A DNA stretch of 64,000 nt from Dehalococcoidia bacterium. Lineage in GTDB: Bacteria > Chloroflexota > Dehalococcoidia > Lucifugimonadales > SHYT01. A program made the position numbers and the translations under genes. Positions 25,924 through 34,851 of this stretch are shown here, piece by piece. Where the stretch lies: contig SHXZ01000001.1 of assembly GCA_009693045.1 (NCBI GenBank), forward strand, positions 229,082-293,081. The letters are read 5' to 3'. The notes below the pieces were generated by a model, which saw only the letters and a program-made list of their open reading frames with translations, made no database searches and had not been told where the DNA came from. The stretch's first letter is position 1; every line of letters begins with the position of its first letter.

Positions 25924-27159
25924 TCAGTGGGCCTGCCCCGTCCCGCCGGGCGCCCTGCGGAACGGCACCGGAATGAGGATGACGGTCGCCGTCAACGCCG
26001 TCGCCGCCGAGTACCAGAACGCCGCCTTGATGCCGAAGTGGCCGACGATGACCCCCGCGATGATCGGCGCCGTCAGCGTAAACGGTTGGCTGAACAGCCC
26101 CATCACCCCCATGGAGCTTGACTGCACCCGTTTGTCCGCCACATCCATCACCGCCGACGTCGTGACATTCGCCACCGCGTAGAAGAACAGCCCCAGCGCG
26201 GCCACCACCAGCGCAAGCGGGATACCCTTGGGCGCGAACACTAGCGCGATGTACAGCAGGCCCATGATGAAAAAGCTAGGCAACATCACCGCCTTGCGGC
26301 CATATCGGTCCGACAACATGCCCATGATCGGCTGGGAGACGGCGCCAAGCAAGTACAGCAGCGCGACGTACACGCCGAGCACGAACGAGGAGTACCCAAG
26401 CGTCTCCCGGATGTAGATGGGGAAGAACGTCTGGATAGTGATGTTCGCCATTCCCATGAACGCGTTGGCGCCCATGACCGCGAGCACCTGCCGCTGCGTA
26501 AGCAGATTGCCGAGGCCTCGGACGTACGAGCGGAACGAAGGCCGCGGCCCCTGGTCCGCCTGGAACACCCTGCCAACACTCCTCCAGATGAGGATGGCGG
26601 CCAGCACGGACGGCAGCAGGTGCCACTGGAGCACCCCACGCCAGGCGAACGCTCCAATGAGCGCTCCCACCGCCAGCGGCGCAACGGCGTCGCCGATGCT
26701 GGCGCCGGTGCCGTGGATGGAGAGCGCCATGCCGCGCCGTTCTGGGAACCGGAGCGAGATGGAGCCGATGGCCGCCGGGTGCCATAACGCGCTTCCAAGC
26801 CCCGCCAGGGCGGCTGCCGGCAGCACCCAGCCATAGGAAGGCGCGAGCCCGATGAAGAAATAGCCGAGCCCGAAGGAGATGAGGGCCGCAGCCAAGATGA
26901 GCGCAACGTGCCGCCGGTACAAGTCCGCAATGAAGCCGGAAGGAAGGTTGAGGCCGCTGGACACCGATTGTCGGACCGTGGACATCGTCCCCACCTGAAC
27001 GCTGCTCAGAGACAGGTCGGATTTAACCGAGGGGATGATGAGGGAAAACATGACCTGGTACCAGTGGACCACCACGTGACCCAAGGTCAACGAGATGAGC
27101 AGCACCAAGCTTGAGCGGCCCATTTTCCCAAAGTCCCGGACTATCTTCGGCAATCGCAT
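25924..27159 (-). CDS. MFS transporter, fosmidomycin-resistance-like
   Basis: A 411-residue protein with 12 predicted helices: LGHVVVHWYQVMFSLIIPSVKSDLSLSSVQVG (TM1), GFIADLYRRH loop, ALAGLGSALWHPAAIGSISLRFPERRGMALSIHGTGASIGDAVAPL and SQPIMGMLSDRYGRK. The GxGSAxWHPA...GxGxSxG pattern resembles the Fsr/CynX-like efflux branch of MFS. The transported compound cannot be predicted. ATG 27159. Confidence 0.9.
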   Translation of the reverse strand: MRLPKIVRDFGKMGRSSLVLLISLTLGHVVVHWYQVMFSLIIPSVKSDLSLSSVQVGTMSTVRQSVSSGLNLPSGFIADLYRRHVALILAAALISFGLGYFFIGLAPSYGWVLPAAALAGLGSALWHPAAIGSISLRFPERRGMALSIHGTGASIGDAVAPLAVGALIGAFAWRGVLQWHLLPSVLAAILIWRSVGRVFQADQGPRPSFRSYVRGLGNLLTQRQVLAVMGANAFMGMANITIQTFFPIYIRETLGYSSFVLGVYVALLYLLGAVSQPIMGMLSDRYGRKAVMLPSFFIMGLLYIALVFAPKGIPLALVVAALGLFFYAVANVTTSAVMDVADKRVQSSSMGVMGLFSQPFTLTAPIIAGVIVGHFGIKAAFWYSAATALTATVILIPVPFRRAPGGTGQAH

Positions 27160-27406
27160 CTCTGTCCCTCAAAGTCGCTAGTTTTGCGGCGCGCCAACTA
27201 GGGAGCGGTGTGCAGATGGTAGGGACTGACGGCGTGGCTGTCAACGATACGCCAGCGCCGTCCGGGGCCTTCCGGTCGCCTGTCGTTCCTCGCCATAGTT
27301 CCTATTGCATCGGGACTGTGGCGAGGAATCCGTATCTCATGGTTGCTTACCAGGGCGGCCCCCTGTCCGTCAACGCCTACGTGAGAGGACCGCGCTTCGT
27401 CATCCG
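27160..27406. other. Intergenic region, no gene seen
   Basis: The gap between the divergent MFS and plsX genes. It has no palindromic repeat of families A-C. The only clear signal is the plsX promoter at its right end. Confidence 0.4.
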
Positions 27407-27435
27407 TTGCCCGCCCTCGAGCCGAGGTTTATAAT
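27407..27435 (+). promoter_or_regulatory. Promoter for the plsX-fabG cluster
   Basis: TTGCCC-17-TATAAT, a near-consensus promoter about 90 bases upstream of plsX. Confidence 0.7.
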
Positions 27436-27524
27436 GAGGTGTATTCGCGCCCAACGCCGTGGACGTGACGCCGCATCGGAACCAGCCCACGCTGTTGAGA
27501 CGCCCCCGCACCATGAGGTAGAAC

Positions 27525-28550
27525 ATGACGACAAGCGTTAGCCGCGTCCGCATCGCTGTGGACGCCATGGGCGGCGACTTCGGCCCCGCCGAGATCGTCG
27601 CGGGCGCCGCCGAGGCCGCGCGTGCCGGCGACGTGGAGATCCTCCTCGTCGGCGACGAGGAGCCACTCAAAGCCGAGCTTGCGAAGCTCGGCGCGGCCAG
27701 GCTCCCGCTTGCCATCGTCCCCTCGCAGGGCGTCATCCACGAGGGCGAGTCGCCGGTCCATGCCCTGCGCCAGAATCCGCGCGCCTCCGTCGCCGTGGCT
27801 GGCGGCCTGGTCAAGGCGGGCAAGGCCGCGGGCTTCGTCACCATGGGCTCCACCGGCGCAGCCGTCGCCGTCGCCACCTTCACCATGGGCACGCTGGACG
27901 GCGTTGAACGCGCCTCCCTTGGTGGCCCCATTATCGGCTTCTCTCCCAAGACCGTGCTCGTGGATCTGGGCAGCAACGTGGACACCCGCCCCGCCCAGAT
28001 GGTGCAGTTCGCCGCCATGGGCGCGGCCCTCGCCCGCGTGCTGTTGGACGTCGCCGAGCCACGCGTCGCGCTGCTCAGCGTCGGCGCTGAAGAGGGCAAG
28101 GGCAACCGCCAGGCCAAGGAAGCGTACCCGCTGCTCAAGGCCAGCGGCCTTCGCTTCGTCGGCAATGTGGAAGGCCACGACCTGTTCCTGTCCGACCCCA
28201 AGGCCGAGGTCGTTGTCTGCGACGGCTTCGTGGGCAACGTCCTTCTCAAAGTGCTGGAGGGCGTGGGCGCGGCCACCGCCGCTCATCTGGAACACGCCCT
28301 CGCTGGCAAGCTCCCCGACGCCCAGCGGCGCGCTCTCATCCGGGAGGTCTACGATCTGTACAATGTGTCCGAGCGCTTCGGGGGCGGACCGCTCATGGGC
28401 ATCAACGGCGTCGCGGTCGTCGGGCACGGACGAGCTCGCGCCGCCGCCATCGCCCAGGCCATCAACACGGCGCGCCGGTGCATCCAGATGCGCCTGGTCG
28501 ACCGAATGCGCGAGGAACTGGGACGCATCAAAGCCGCCGCTTCGGCATAG
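27525..28550 (+). CDS. plsX: Phosphate acyltransferase
   Basis: Converts acyl-ACP to acyl-phosphate for glycerol-3-phosphate acylation. 341 residues with the PlsX hallmarks RIAVDAMGGDFGPAEIVAGA, GSTGAAVAVATFTMG, VLVDLGSNVDTRPAQMVQFAAMG, GNVEGHDLF and VVCDGFVGNVLLKVLEG. ATG 27525 is preceded by GAGGTAGAAC. First gene of a lipid cluster with fabG, fabL and a third SDR. No acpP or plsY is present here. Confidence 0.96.
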   Translation: MTTSVSRVRIAVDAMGGDFGPAEIVAGAAEAARAGDVEILLVGDEEPLKAELAKLGAARLPLAIVPSQGVIHEGESPVHALRQNPRASVAVAGGLVKAGKAAGFVTMGSTGAAVAVATFTMGTLDGVERASLGGPIIGFSPKTVLVDLGSNVDTRPAQMVQFAAMGAALARVLLDVAEPRVALLSVGAEEGKGNRQAKEAYPLLKASGLRFVGNVEGHDLFLSDPKAEVVVCDGFVGNVLLKVLEGVGAATAAHLEHALAGKLPDAQRRALIREVYDLYNVSERFGGGPLMGINGVAVVGHGRARAAAIAQAINTARRCIQMRLVDRMREELGRIKAAASA

Positions 28551-28617
28551 GTCATGGCAACCTAGGAAAGTTTCCAGGCTCCTACCGGAGGTCGACAGCT
28601 TACATTGCTGAACAACC

Positions 28618-28757
28618 CCTTCTCCCCTGATGGGAGAAGGCGGGGATGAGGGTGAAACCTCACCCACAAAGCGCATAACAAGAACGAGCAGACGTTGTGC
28701 ACTGACCGCCAACTCCTTCCCCTTGGATGGGGGAAGGTCGGGATGGAGGTGAAACAT
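28618..28757. repeat. Two family-A repeats between plsX and fabG
   Basis: CTTCTCCCCTGATGGGAGAAGGCGGGGATGAGGGTGAAACC at about 28620-28660 and CTTCCCCTTGGATGGGGGAAGGTCGGGATGGAGGTGAAAC at about 28717-28757. No gene in the 250-base gap. Confidence 0.8.
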
Positions 28758-28800
28758 CCGTCCATTCCTACCTAGCAGCAAAACAAACATCGGAGGCTCC

Positions 28801-29550
28801 GTGGAAGGTTCCCGCCAGCGCCTGGCCCTCGTCACGGGCTCGTCCCGCGGCATCGGGCGCGCCATCGCCCTCAAGCTCGCGGCGATGGGCCATAGGGTCG
28901 TGATCAACTACGTCACCCGCGAGGACGCGGCCAACGACGTGGTGAAAGCCATCGCCGACCGAGGCGGAAAAGCGCTGGCCGTCCGCGCCGACATCACCAA
29001 GGTGGACCAGGTGGAAGCCATGTTCCAGCGCGCCCTGGAGCTGGGCGAGTCCGTGGAAATCCTCGTCAACAACGCGGGCATCATCAAGGACTCGCTCCTC
29101 ATGCGTATGACCGACGAGACCTGGGACAACGTCCTGGACCTCAACCTCAGGGGGGCTTTTCTGTGCACCCGCACCGCGCTGCGGGGCATGGTGCGCGGGC
29201 GGTGGGGGCGCGTCGTCAACATCGGCTCCGTCGTCGGCATGCTCGGCAACCCCGGGCAGGCCAACTACGCCGCATCCAAGGCGGGCATGATCGGCTTCAC
29301 CCAGAGCGTCGCCAAAGAGGTCGCCAGCCGCAACGTTACCGTCAACTACGTCGCGCCCGGCTACATCACTACCGACATCGTGGAAGGCCTGCCCCAGCCG
29401 ATCAAAGACCGCATCATGGCGCGCATTCCGCTTCAGCGCTTCGGCAAGCCGGAGGAGATCGCCGGCATGGTCGGCTACCTCGTCGGCGACGAGGCCGACT
29501 ACGTCACCGGCCAGGTGTTCGCCGTAGACGGCGGCATCTCCATCGGGTAG
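28801..29550 (+). CDS. fabG: 3-oxoacyl-[ACP] reductase
   Basis: A classical SDR of 249 residues: TGSSRGIGRAIA (cofactor), NNAGI, S-Y-K catalytic set in VVNIGSVVGMLGNPGQANYAASKAGMIGFT, and the FabG-like C-terminus GQVFAVDGGISIG. It reduces 3-ketoacyl-ACP with NADPH in fatty-acid elongation. GTG start after CGGAGG. Clustered with plsX and fabL, supporting the FabG role over other SDR functions. Confidence 0.92.
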   Translation: MEGSRQRLALVTGSSRGIGRAIALKLAAMGHRVVINYVTREDAANDVVKAIADRGGKALAVRADITKVDQVEAMFQRALELGESVEILVNNAGIIKDSLLMRMTDETWDNVLDLNLRGAFLCTRTALRGMVRGRWGRVVNIGSVVGMLGNPGQANYAASKAGMIGFTQSVAKEVASRNVTVNYVAPGYITTDIVEGLPQPIKDRIMARIPLQRFGKPEEIAGMVGYLVGDEADYVTGQVFAVDGGISIG

Positions 29551-29641
29551 CTCTCATGCGGCTCCAGTCGTCATTCTGAGCCGAAGCCCGGCGAAGGCAA
29601 AGAGTCCATTCCTTTGCACAATCCTCCAAAGGCAGGGTTTC

Positions 29642-30418
29642 ATGTCTCAGGTCTCTTCGTCACTGGACAAGCCGCTAGCCGGCCGCGTGGCCCTCGTTAC
29701 CGGCGGCTCGCGCGGCATCGGCAAAGCCATTGCCCTTGAGTTCGCCTCGCAGGGCTGCGCCATCGCTTTCAACTACCTGCGCCACCACCAGGAGGCCCGC
29801 GAAGCCCAGGCCGCCATAGAATCGCTCGGCGTCCCGTGCCTGCGCCAGCGCGCCAACCTCGCCGAGTCCGCCGAGATCACGTCCTTCGTGCAGGCCGTCC
29901 GCGAGCGCTTCGGCGCGCTCCACTTCATCATCCACAACGCCGCCACCGGCGTGCAGCGCCCGCTCCTGGAGCTGGAGGAAAAGCACTGGCAGTGGACCAT
30001 GGACGTCAACGCACGCTCCGTCTGGCTCCTGGTCAAGGAGGCCGTGAACGCCATGCCCCCCGGCGCCGCCGTCGTCGCCATCAGCAGCCTTGGCTCCCAG
30101 CGCGTGCTCAAGAACTACTTCTCGGTCGGCACGTCTAAAGCCGCCCTGGAGGCCGTCACGCGCTACCTGGCGGTGGAACTGGCCCCGCGCGGCATCCGCG
30201 CCAATGCCGTCGCGGGCGGCCTCGTGGAGACCGACGCCCTTGACCACTTCCCCAATCGCGAGGACATGGTCCGTGAAGCGACTGAGAAAACACCTGCGGG
30301 CCGCATGGTCTCGCCGGAAGACATCGCCAGGACCGTGGCGTTCCTGTGCTCCCCCGCCTCTGATATGATCCGTGGCCAGGTCATCGTCGTGGACGGCGGT
30401 ATGAGCCTCTTGGCGTGA
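29642..30418 (+). CDS. fabL: FabL-type enoyl-[ACP] reductase
   Basis: A 258-residue SDR with FabL features: [69 protein letters not shown] (catalytic Y-x6-K), [20 protein letters not shown] and [18 protein letters not shown]. These match Bacillus FabL more closely than FabG or FabI. It would reduce trans-2-enoyl-ACP, completing the cycle begun by FabG. ATG 29642. Confidence 0.85.
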   Translation: MSQVSSSLDKPLAGRVALVTGGSRGIGKAIALEFASQGCAIAFNYLRHHQEAREAQAAIESLGVPCLRQRANLAESAEITSFVQAVRERFGALHFIIHNAATGVQRPLLELEEKHWQWTMDVNARSVWLLVKEAVNAMPPGAAVVAISSLGSQRVLKNYFSVGTSKAALEAVTRYLAVELAPRGIRANAVAGGLVETDALDHFPNREDMVREATEKTPAGRMVSPEDIARTVAFLCSPASDMIRGQVIVVDGGMSLLA

Positions 30419-30473
30419 GGTTGTGATACTCTCTCCCAGAGTGAGAGGGTGAGGGAACACTCGGAGGTGCCTC

Positions 30474-31283
30474 ATGCCAGGTAGAGTCCAGGGCAAAGTG
30501 GCGCTGATAACAGGCTCGGCGCGTGGCCTTGGCGCGGCGTGCGCCACCGTCCTCGCCCGCGAGGGCGCCAAGGTCGTCGTCACCGACATCCTGGACGACG
30601 ACGGCGAGCGCCGCGCGGCCCTTATCCGTGAGTGCGGCGGCGACGCCATCTACGTGCACCTCAACGTCCTCGTGCGCACCGAATGGCAGCACGCCGTAGA
30701 GCGCGCGGTCCAGACCTACGGTCGCCTGGACGTCTTGGTCAACAACGTAGGCGGCGGTGGCGCCGCACTGGCTGGCGCAGCCTCCGGCGCGGCCGGCGTG
30801 CCGCTCTCGGCCCTCGGCAACATAGAGCAGGCGACCAAGGAATCGTGGGAGCGCGTCCAGGATGTCAATGCCACCTCCACGTTCCTCGGCACCCAGGCCG
30901 TCGTCCCCCTCATGCGCCGCCAGGCGAGCGGCTGCATCATCAACATCTCGTCCGTTTACGGCATCGTCGGCTCGCAAGGCGCCGCTGCCTACCACGCGGC
31001 CAAGGGCGCCGTCCGCCTCTTCACCAAGGCCACCGCCATGCAGCTCGCCAAAGACGGCATCCGCGTCAACTCCATCCACCCGGGCCACACCAAGAGCTAT
31101 GGCCTGGTCAGCCGCACCTGGATGGACGACCAGCGCCGCGAGGAGCTGCTGCCCAAGTACCCGCTGGGCCGCCTCGGCGAGCCGGAGGACATCGGCTACG
31201 GCGCGCTCTTCCTCGCCTCCGACGCCTCCTCTTTCATCACTGGCGTCGAGCTGGTCATAGACGGCGGCTACACCGCGCAGTGA
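30474..31283 (+). CDS. SDR-family oxidoreductase
   Basis: A 269-residue classical SDR: TGSARGLGAACATVLAREGAKVVVTDI (the Asp suggests NAD preference), LVNNVGGGGA, ISSVYGIVGSQGAAAYHAAKGAV with Y-x3-K, VNSIHPGHTKS and FITGVELVIDGGYTAQ. An insertion of about 25 residues after NNVGG is longer than usual. Substrate unknown; similar proteins include cyclohexanol and hydroxysteroid dehydrogenases. ATG 30474 follows GGAGGTGCCTC. Last gene of the plsX cluster, by position only. Confidence 0.9.
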   Translation: MPGRVQGKVALITGSARGLGAACATVLAREGAKVVVTDILDDDGERRAALIRECGGDAIYVHLNVLVRTEWQHAVERAVQTYGRLDVLVNNVGGGGAALAGAASGAAGVPLSALGNIEQATKESWERVQDVNATSTFLGTQAVVPLMRRQASGCIINISSVYGIVGSQGAAAYHAAKGAVRLFTKATAMQLAKDGIRVNSIHPGHTKSYGLVSRTWMDDQRREELLPKYPLGRLGEPEDIGYGALFLASDASSFITGVELVIDGGYTAQ

Positions 31284-31400
31284 CCCACATACGACACGCC
31301 GCCCGGCTGGGCGCTCGTGCAGGCGCAAGGTCACCTCGCCCCCGCACGTCCGCGCCGCACCGGGTTCCGTCACTCTGATGGGACGCGTCGCCACCGACAC

Positions 31401-31466
31401 GTAGGGGCGCAGCATGCTGCGCCCTTACGTAGTTCCCTCTCCCTCTGGGAGAGGGTTAGGGTGAAG
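31401..31466. repeat. Family-B palindrome followed by a family-A repeat
   Basis: GTAGGGGCGCAGCATGCTGCGCCCTTAC at 31401-31428, then CCCTCTCCCTCTGGGAGAGGGTTAGGGTGAAGG at about 31436-31466. The family-A unit supplies the stop and the last residues of the convergent hydrolase. Confidence 0.85.
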
Positions 31467-32313
31467 GCGGCGCCCCCACCTCATCCGCAAACCGCATGAT
31501 GTGCCGCACCGTCGCCTCCGGTTGCTCCTCCGGAAGGTAATGCGCCGACTCCGCCACCGCCTCGCCGCGCACATCCGCCGCCACGGCCCGCCACGCCTCC
31601 AACACCGGCGCGTCCGCCAGGTTCCCGTTCCCTCCCCACAGCACGCATAGCGGCGTCGTGATGCGCTTGCCCGCCCGCACCTCCGCCTCCCACCGAGGCC
31701 GGTCCACCTCGTACGCCGTGCGGTAGTCGGCCAGCGTCGCCTCAATTACGCCCGGCCGCGTGAACGCCTCCACGTAGTGCTCCACGTCCGCGGGGTCCAG
31801 CGGCTGGCGGCTGCGCCGGAAGAACGACAGCACGTACTCGCGCGGCGCCGCGTGCAGCATCGCCTCCGCCGTGTCGTGCTGGAGCATGAAGTACCAGTGC
31901 CAGTACCGCCGCGCGTACCCGTCCCGGCCCTGGTTGAACACCCACTCCAGAGGCATGATGTCCAGAAGCGCCGCGCCCGCCAGCGCCTCCGGGTGGTCCG
32001 CCGCGAGGCGGCGCGCCGCGCGGGCGCCCCGGTCGTGTCCAATGACGAGGAACCGCTCGTGGCCCAGGTGGCGCATCAGGGCCAGCGCGTCCTCCGCCAT
32101 CGTGCGCTTGTCGTACCCCGACTCCTCAGGCGGCTTCGCCGACTCGCCGCAGCCCCGCAGGTCCATCGCCACCACCGTGAAGCGTTTCGCCAGTGCGGGC
32201 GTTACCTTGCGCCACATCCGGCGCGTCTGCGGATACCCGTGGAGCAGCAGCACAGGGTACCCCTGCCCGGTGACGTCGTACGCGATGGTGGTGCCGTTGA
32301 CGTTGGCGAGCAC
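31456..32313 (-). CDS. Alpha/beta hydrolase, haloacetate dehalogenase/epoxide hydrolase-like
   Basis: A 285-residue alpha/beta hydrolase: LLLHGYPQTRRMWRKV (oxyanion region), DLRGCGES, nucleophile elbow VIGHDRGARAARRLAADHPE (Asp nucleophile), SFFRRSRQPL and the C-terminal SAHYLPEEQPE with the catalytic His. GHDRGAR...R..DHP matches fluoroacetate dehalogenases, where the two Arg bind the carboxylate. GTG start after AGGAGGCCGCT. Substrate specificity is inference. The last residues GAPPSP come from a family-A repeat. Confidence 0.88.
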   Translation of the reverse strand: MLANVNGTTIAYDVTGQGYPVLLLHGYPQTRRMWRKVTPALAKRFTVVAMDLRGCGESAKPPEESGYDKRTMAEDALALMRHLGHERFLVIGHDRGARAARRLAADHPEALAGAALLDIMPLEWVFNQGRDGYARRYWHWYFMLQHDTAEAMLHAAPREYVLSFFRRSRQPLDPADVEHYVEAFTRPGVIEATLADYRTAYEVDRPRWEAEVRAGKRITTPLCVLWGGNGNLADAPVLEAWRAVAADVRGEAVAESAHYLPEEQPEATVRHIMRFADEVGAPPSP

Positions 32314-32521
32314 AGCGGCCTCCTAGACCCGGAAGGATCGCACGATGAGTTGTTGGAGCATACCAGCCTGGTGTGGACCACGCGGTGAGAATTGATTGAC
32401 CAGGCCGGGCGCGAACGGGCCATTCCTCATTAGTGCGGGTCGCCAGTCGCGCAAGGGGGCCAACTGATGAAACGCATGACGCATTTGCGCCGCGGTCGCC
32501 TGGTTTCGCGGGAGCCTACCG

Positions 32522-33271
32522 CTACCGCGCCAACGCTCCCTCACCTAGCGGCACGATAATCGCTCGCCGGTCGTTCCGATACCGGCTGATGTGCCCCTGC
32601 CCCGTCGTGTCCTCTGCCAGCAGCACGTCGCCGGGCTCCACCTCGGCCTCACCGGACAGCGTGACGATGAGCTGCCGGCGCGGCGCCGTGTGGAAGTCAA
32701 GCGTCACCTCGCTCGCCCACCGCCGGAATTGCCCCCCCTCCCCCCCCCCCGTTGCCGGAATCCATGGCGTAGCCTGAGACGTTGCCTGTTCCAGATAGTG
32801 CCACTCCATCGGCTCCAGGTGCGACCTCCCGTCCGCGCCCGTGAACACTCTCATGAACTGCGGGCCGCGCGAAATCGCCGCGGACCGGACCGTAGGCAGC
32901 GGTGAGACGCCCGCGGCCGGGTCCCAGTCAGGCATGGACACCCACAATCGCCGCGCCTCGCCGTGGTTCCGGATGATGTGCCCTTCTCCGGTCGTGTCGT
33001 CCGCCAGGAACAGGTTGCCCGGCGCGAGGCTCCGCACCAAGTCGTCCCAAGCCACGATCTCCTCGCGGCCCGAGAGCCAGACGTTAAGCTGGCGTCGGGG
33101 CGCGGGGTGCCACTCACTCGCCTGCTCGCTCACGGTCCGCCGGAACTGCGCGCCAGCCGCGGGGATCAGGGCGTCTCCGCGCGCCCCTTGCTTAACGAAC
33201 GGCGCCAACATGTCCTCAAAGCGCGACTTGTTCCCCGGGCCGTTCCTGGTCCTGGACATCTGCATGGCCAT
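32522..33271 (-). CDS. Tandem cupin-like protein
   Basis: Two copies of the same cupin-like unit. First: QFRRTVSEQASEWHPAPRRQLNVWLSGREEI...PGNLFLADDTTGEGHIIRNHGEARRLWVSMPDW. Second: QFRRWASEVTLDFHTAPRRQLIVTLSGEAEVEPGDVLLAEDTTGQGHISRYRNDRRAIIVPL. Each keeps the HxAPRRQ and EDTTGxGH segments that hold candidate metal ligands. The ORF-track start at 33418 adds about 49 unlikely residues; I take one of the ATG codons near 33265-33271 behind GAGGGAG. Function unknown. A poly-C tract at about 32735-32750 lies between the domains. Confidence 0.8.
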   Translation of the reverse strand: MAMQMSRTRNGPGNKSRFEDMLAPFVKQGARGDALIPAAGAQFRRTVSEQASEWHPAPRRQLNVWLSGREEIVAWDDLVRSLAPGNLFLADDTTGEGHIIRNHGEARRLWVSMPDWDPAAGVSPLPTVRSAAISRGPQFMRVFTGADGRSHLEPMEWHYLEQATSQATPWIPATGGGEGGQFRRWASEVTLDFHTAPRRQLIVTLSGEAEVEPGDVLLAEDTTGQGHISRYRNDRRAIIVPLGEGALAR

Positions 33272-33432
33272 CTCCCTCATCCGACGCGGGGCCTTTACCC
33301 ATGATCGCGGTCGGCGTGGATCCGCCACCTGTGCATGGCATGCGGCGCAGGCGAGTCGTCCGCCCATTCGCGGATGTCTGGTCGGTCCGTCAATAAGGCA
33401 AGAGGTGGTTATCCCCATCCGAAGCCCCCCGT

Positions 33433-33609
33433 CTACTTCTTGCGATAGACGTTGAGGCCGACTTGCTCTTCGCGGCCCGGAATTTTGGCGTTCCCTTCGG
33501 TGGACGCCACGATGATGGTCTTACCTGAGGAGGACGGGCCAAAATCCTTTGTCAGGTCCACGGTGATGGTCAGGATGTTGCCAGTAACCGATAGCTCGAC
33601 GTTCTTCAC
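33433..33609 (-). CDS. Small conserved-looking protein, 58 residues (missed by the ORF track)
   Basis: Reads M-KNVELSVTGNILTITVDL...GPSSSGKTIIVASTEGNAKIPGREEQVGLNVYRKK. The GTG at 33609 lies behind GGAGGAG with good spacing. The beta-rich alternating pattern (LTITVDL, KTIIVAST) and the strong ribosome-binding site argue for a real gene. Function unknown. It is too short for the ORF-track cutoff. Confidence 0.8.
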   Translation of the reverse strand: MKNVELSVTGNILTITVDLTKDFGPSSSGKTIIVASTEGNAKIPGREEQVGLNVYRKK

Positions 33610-33727
33610 AGTTGTTCTCCTCCCAATGTAGGTGTTCAGAGTATAGAACCGCCACGCTCATCCAACTAGCCTGCGTGACCAACGTGGTTCCCAAGTGCTC
33701 TGCTCCAACCATCATGCTGTGAGGCCA

Positions 33728-33797
33728 AGGTCTTTCGGTTATCCTAAAGCCTTGCGGAGTCACCCCTTGTAGGGGCGACTCATGGTTGGCAGTACGC
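33728..33797. repeat. Partial MITE-like unit
   Basis: AGGTCTTTCGGTTATC, then CTTGTAGGGGCGACTCATG, which is one end and half the palindrome of the 25436-25564 element. Confidence 0.65.
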
Positions 33798-33898
33798 GTT
33801 GATCCGCGAGGCGCGGCATCGATCCAGGAGTGAACGGAGGACGCTGGCTCTTAGTGACGCTCTGGGGAGAATCGCGCCAAAGTTTTACCCTGACGCCC

Positions 33899-34549
33899 TC
33901 AGTTCAAGTTAAAGGAGCGCCCCATCCCGCGCGATGGCGGCGCCTGCCGCAGCAGCTCCGTCTCGTGCTTAAGGAGCGTCAGCTCCTCCTCCAGCCGCTT
34001 CTGGTGCGAGTCCTGCTCAAGAAGCTCCTGCTTGATCTGTGGCATCGCCCGCATGTAAAACGCCACGACATAAGAAAGCGTTGGAGCGTTCGCCGCCTTG
34101 CACCACTCGTGGAGCCAGCCCCCCGTCAGGCCGGAGGCCGCTTCCAGATAGGCGAAGAATGCCTCCAGCACTTGGCCCGGCAGCTCTTGGGGAATAGGCG
34201 AGGCATCCTCGTCAAGCAGCTCCACCCGCCCGCGCAGAAACGGCCTGTCCCTCAGCAACTCCCTGATGCGAAAGCGCTGCACGCCCACCGCTCTGAACGT
34301 CATCGTCCCGTCCGGTCGGCGTTGCAGGCCTTCCACCCGCGCCACCGTTCCCACGTCCACCGGCGTCGCGGGGCCGGCAACCTCCTGCCCGGCGCGGATC
34401 AGGACGATGCCAAACGAGCGGTCACCGGCTAACACCTCGTCCATCATGGTTCGATACCGCTGCTCAAAGACGTTCATCGGTATCGCCGCGCCGGGAAACA
34501 GCACCGCGCGGATGGGGAAAAGAGGGATCTCGCGCTCGTTCGCGGCCAT
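33899..34549 (-). CDS. LON substrate-binding-domain protein
   Basis: A 216-residue protein with the Lon N-terminal (PUA-like) domain: REIPLFPIRAVLFPGAAIPMNVFEQRYRTMMDEVLAGDRSFGIVLI, then VGTVARVEGLQRRPDGTMTFRAVGVQRFRI. No ATPase or protease domain follows; a helical C-terminal region (PQIKQELLEQDSHQKRLEEELTLLKHETELLRQ) is probably a coiled coil. Such stand-alone proteins are widespread and their role is unclear. ATG 34549. Confidence 0.92.
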   Translation of the reverse strand: MAANEREIPLFPIRAVLFPGAAIPMNVFEQRYRTMMDEVLAGDRSFGIVLIRAGQEVAGPATPVDVGTVARVEGLQRRPDGTMTFRAVGVQRFRIRELLRDRPFLRGRVELLDEDASPIPQELPGQVLEAFFAYLEAASGLTGGWLHEWCKAANAPTLSYVVAFYMRAMPQIKQELLEQDSHQKRLEEELTLLKHETELLRQAPPSRGMGRSFNLN

Positions 34550-34851
34550 TGGCGGCTCTCCCTGCTGGGATGGCTCATTCTACCGCACTTGCGACGATGG
34601 CACGGAGATCCTTGTCCCTGGGAGCTTTCCGGCAACCTAGCCCAAGTGGCCCAAAGGTGACACATACTTGTTCAGTCACGCCATTCAAGGCAAGCTCTGA
34701 GCCGAAGCCCCCGAGCGAAGCGAAAGGTCGGCCGGAGGGGGATGAAGGGAAGTGAGGTTGTCCCGCCACCGCCACCCTCTTTTGGCGAGAAGGGTCAAAG
34801 CCGGCGTGGCATGGAACGTAGCGAAGCCTTTGCCAGAAGGACACGGCCTCC

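Noticed and set aside
27429-28907. 492-codon minus-strand ORF over plsX
   Set aside because: Shadow ORF caused by high third-position GC; plsX is certain.
32735-32755. Poly-C tract as a phase-variable switch in the cupin gene
   Set aside because: The reading frame continues through it and both domains are intact; no second copy of such a tract at a start or promoter. Worth only a note.
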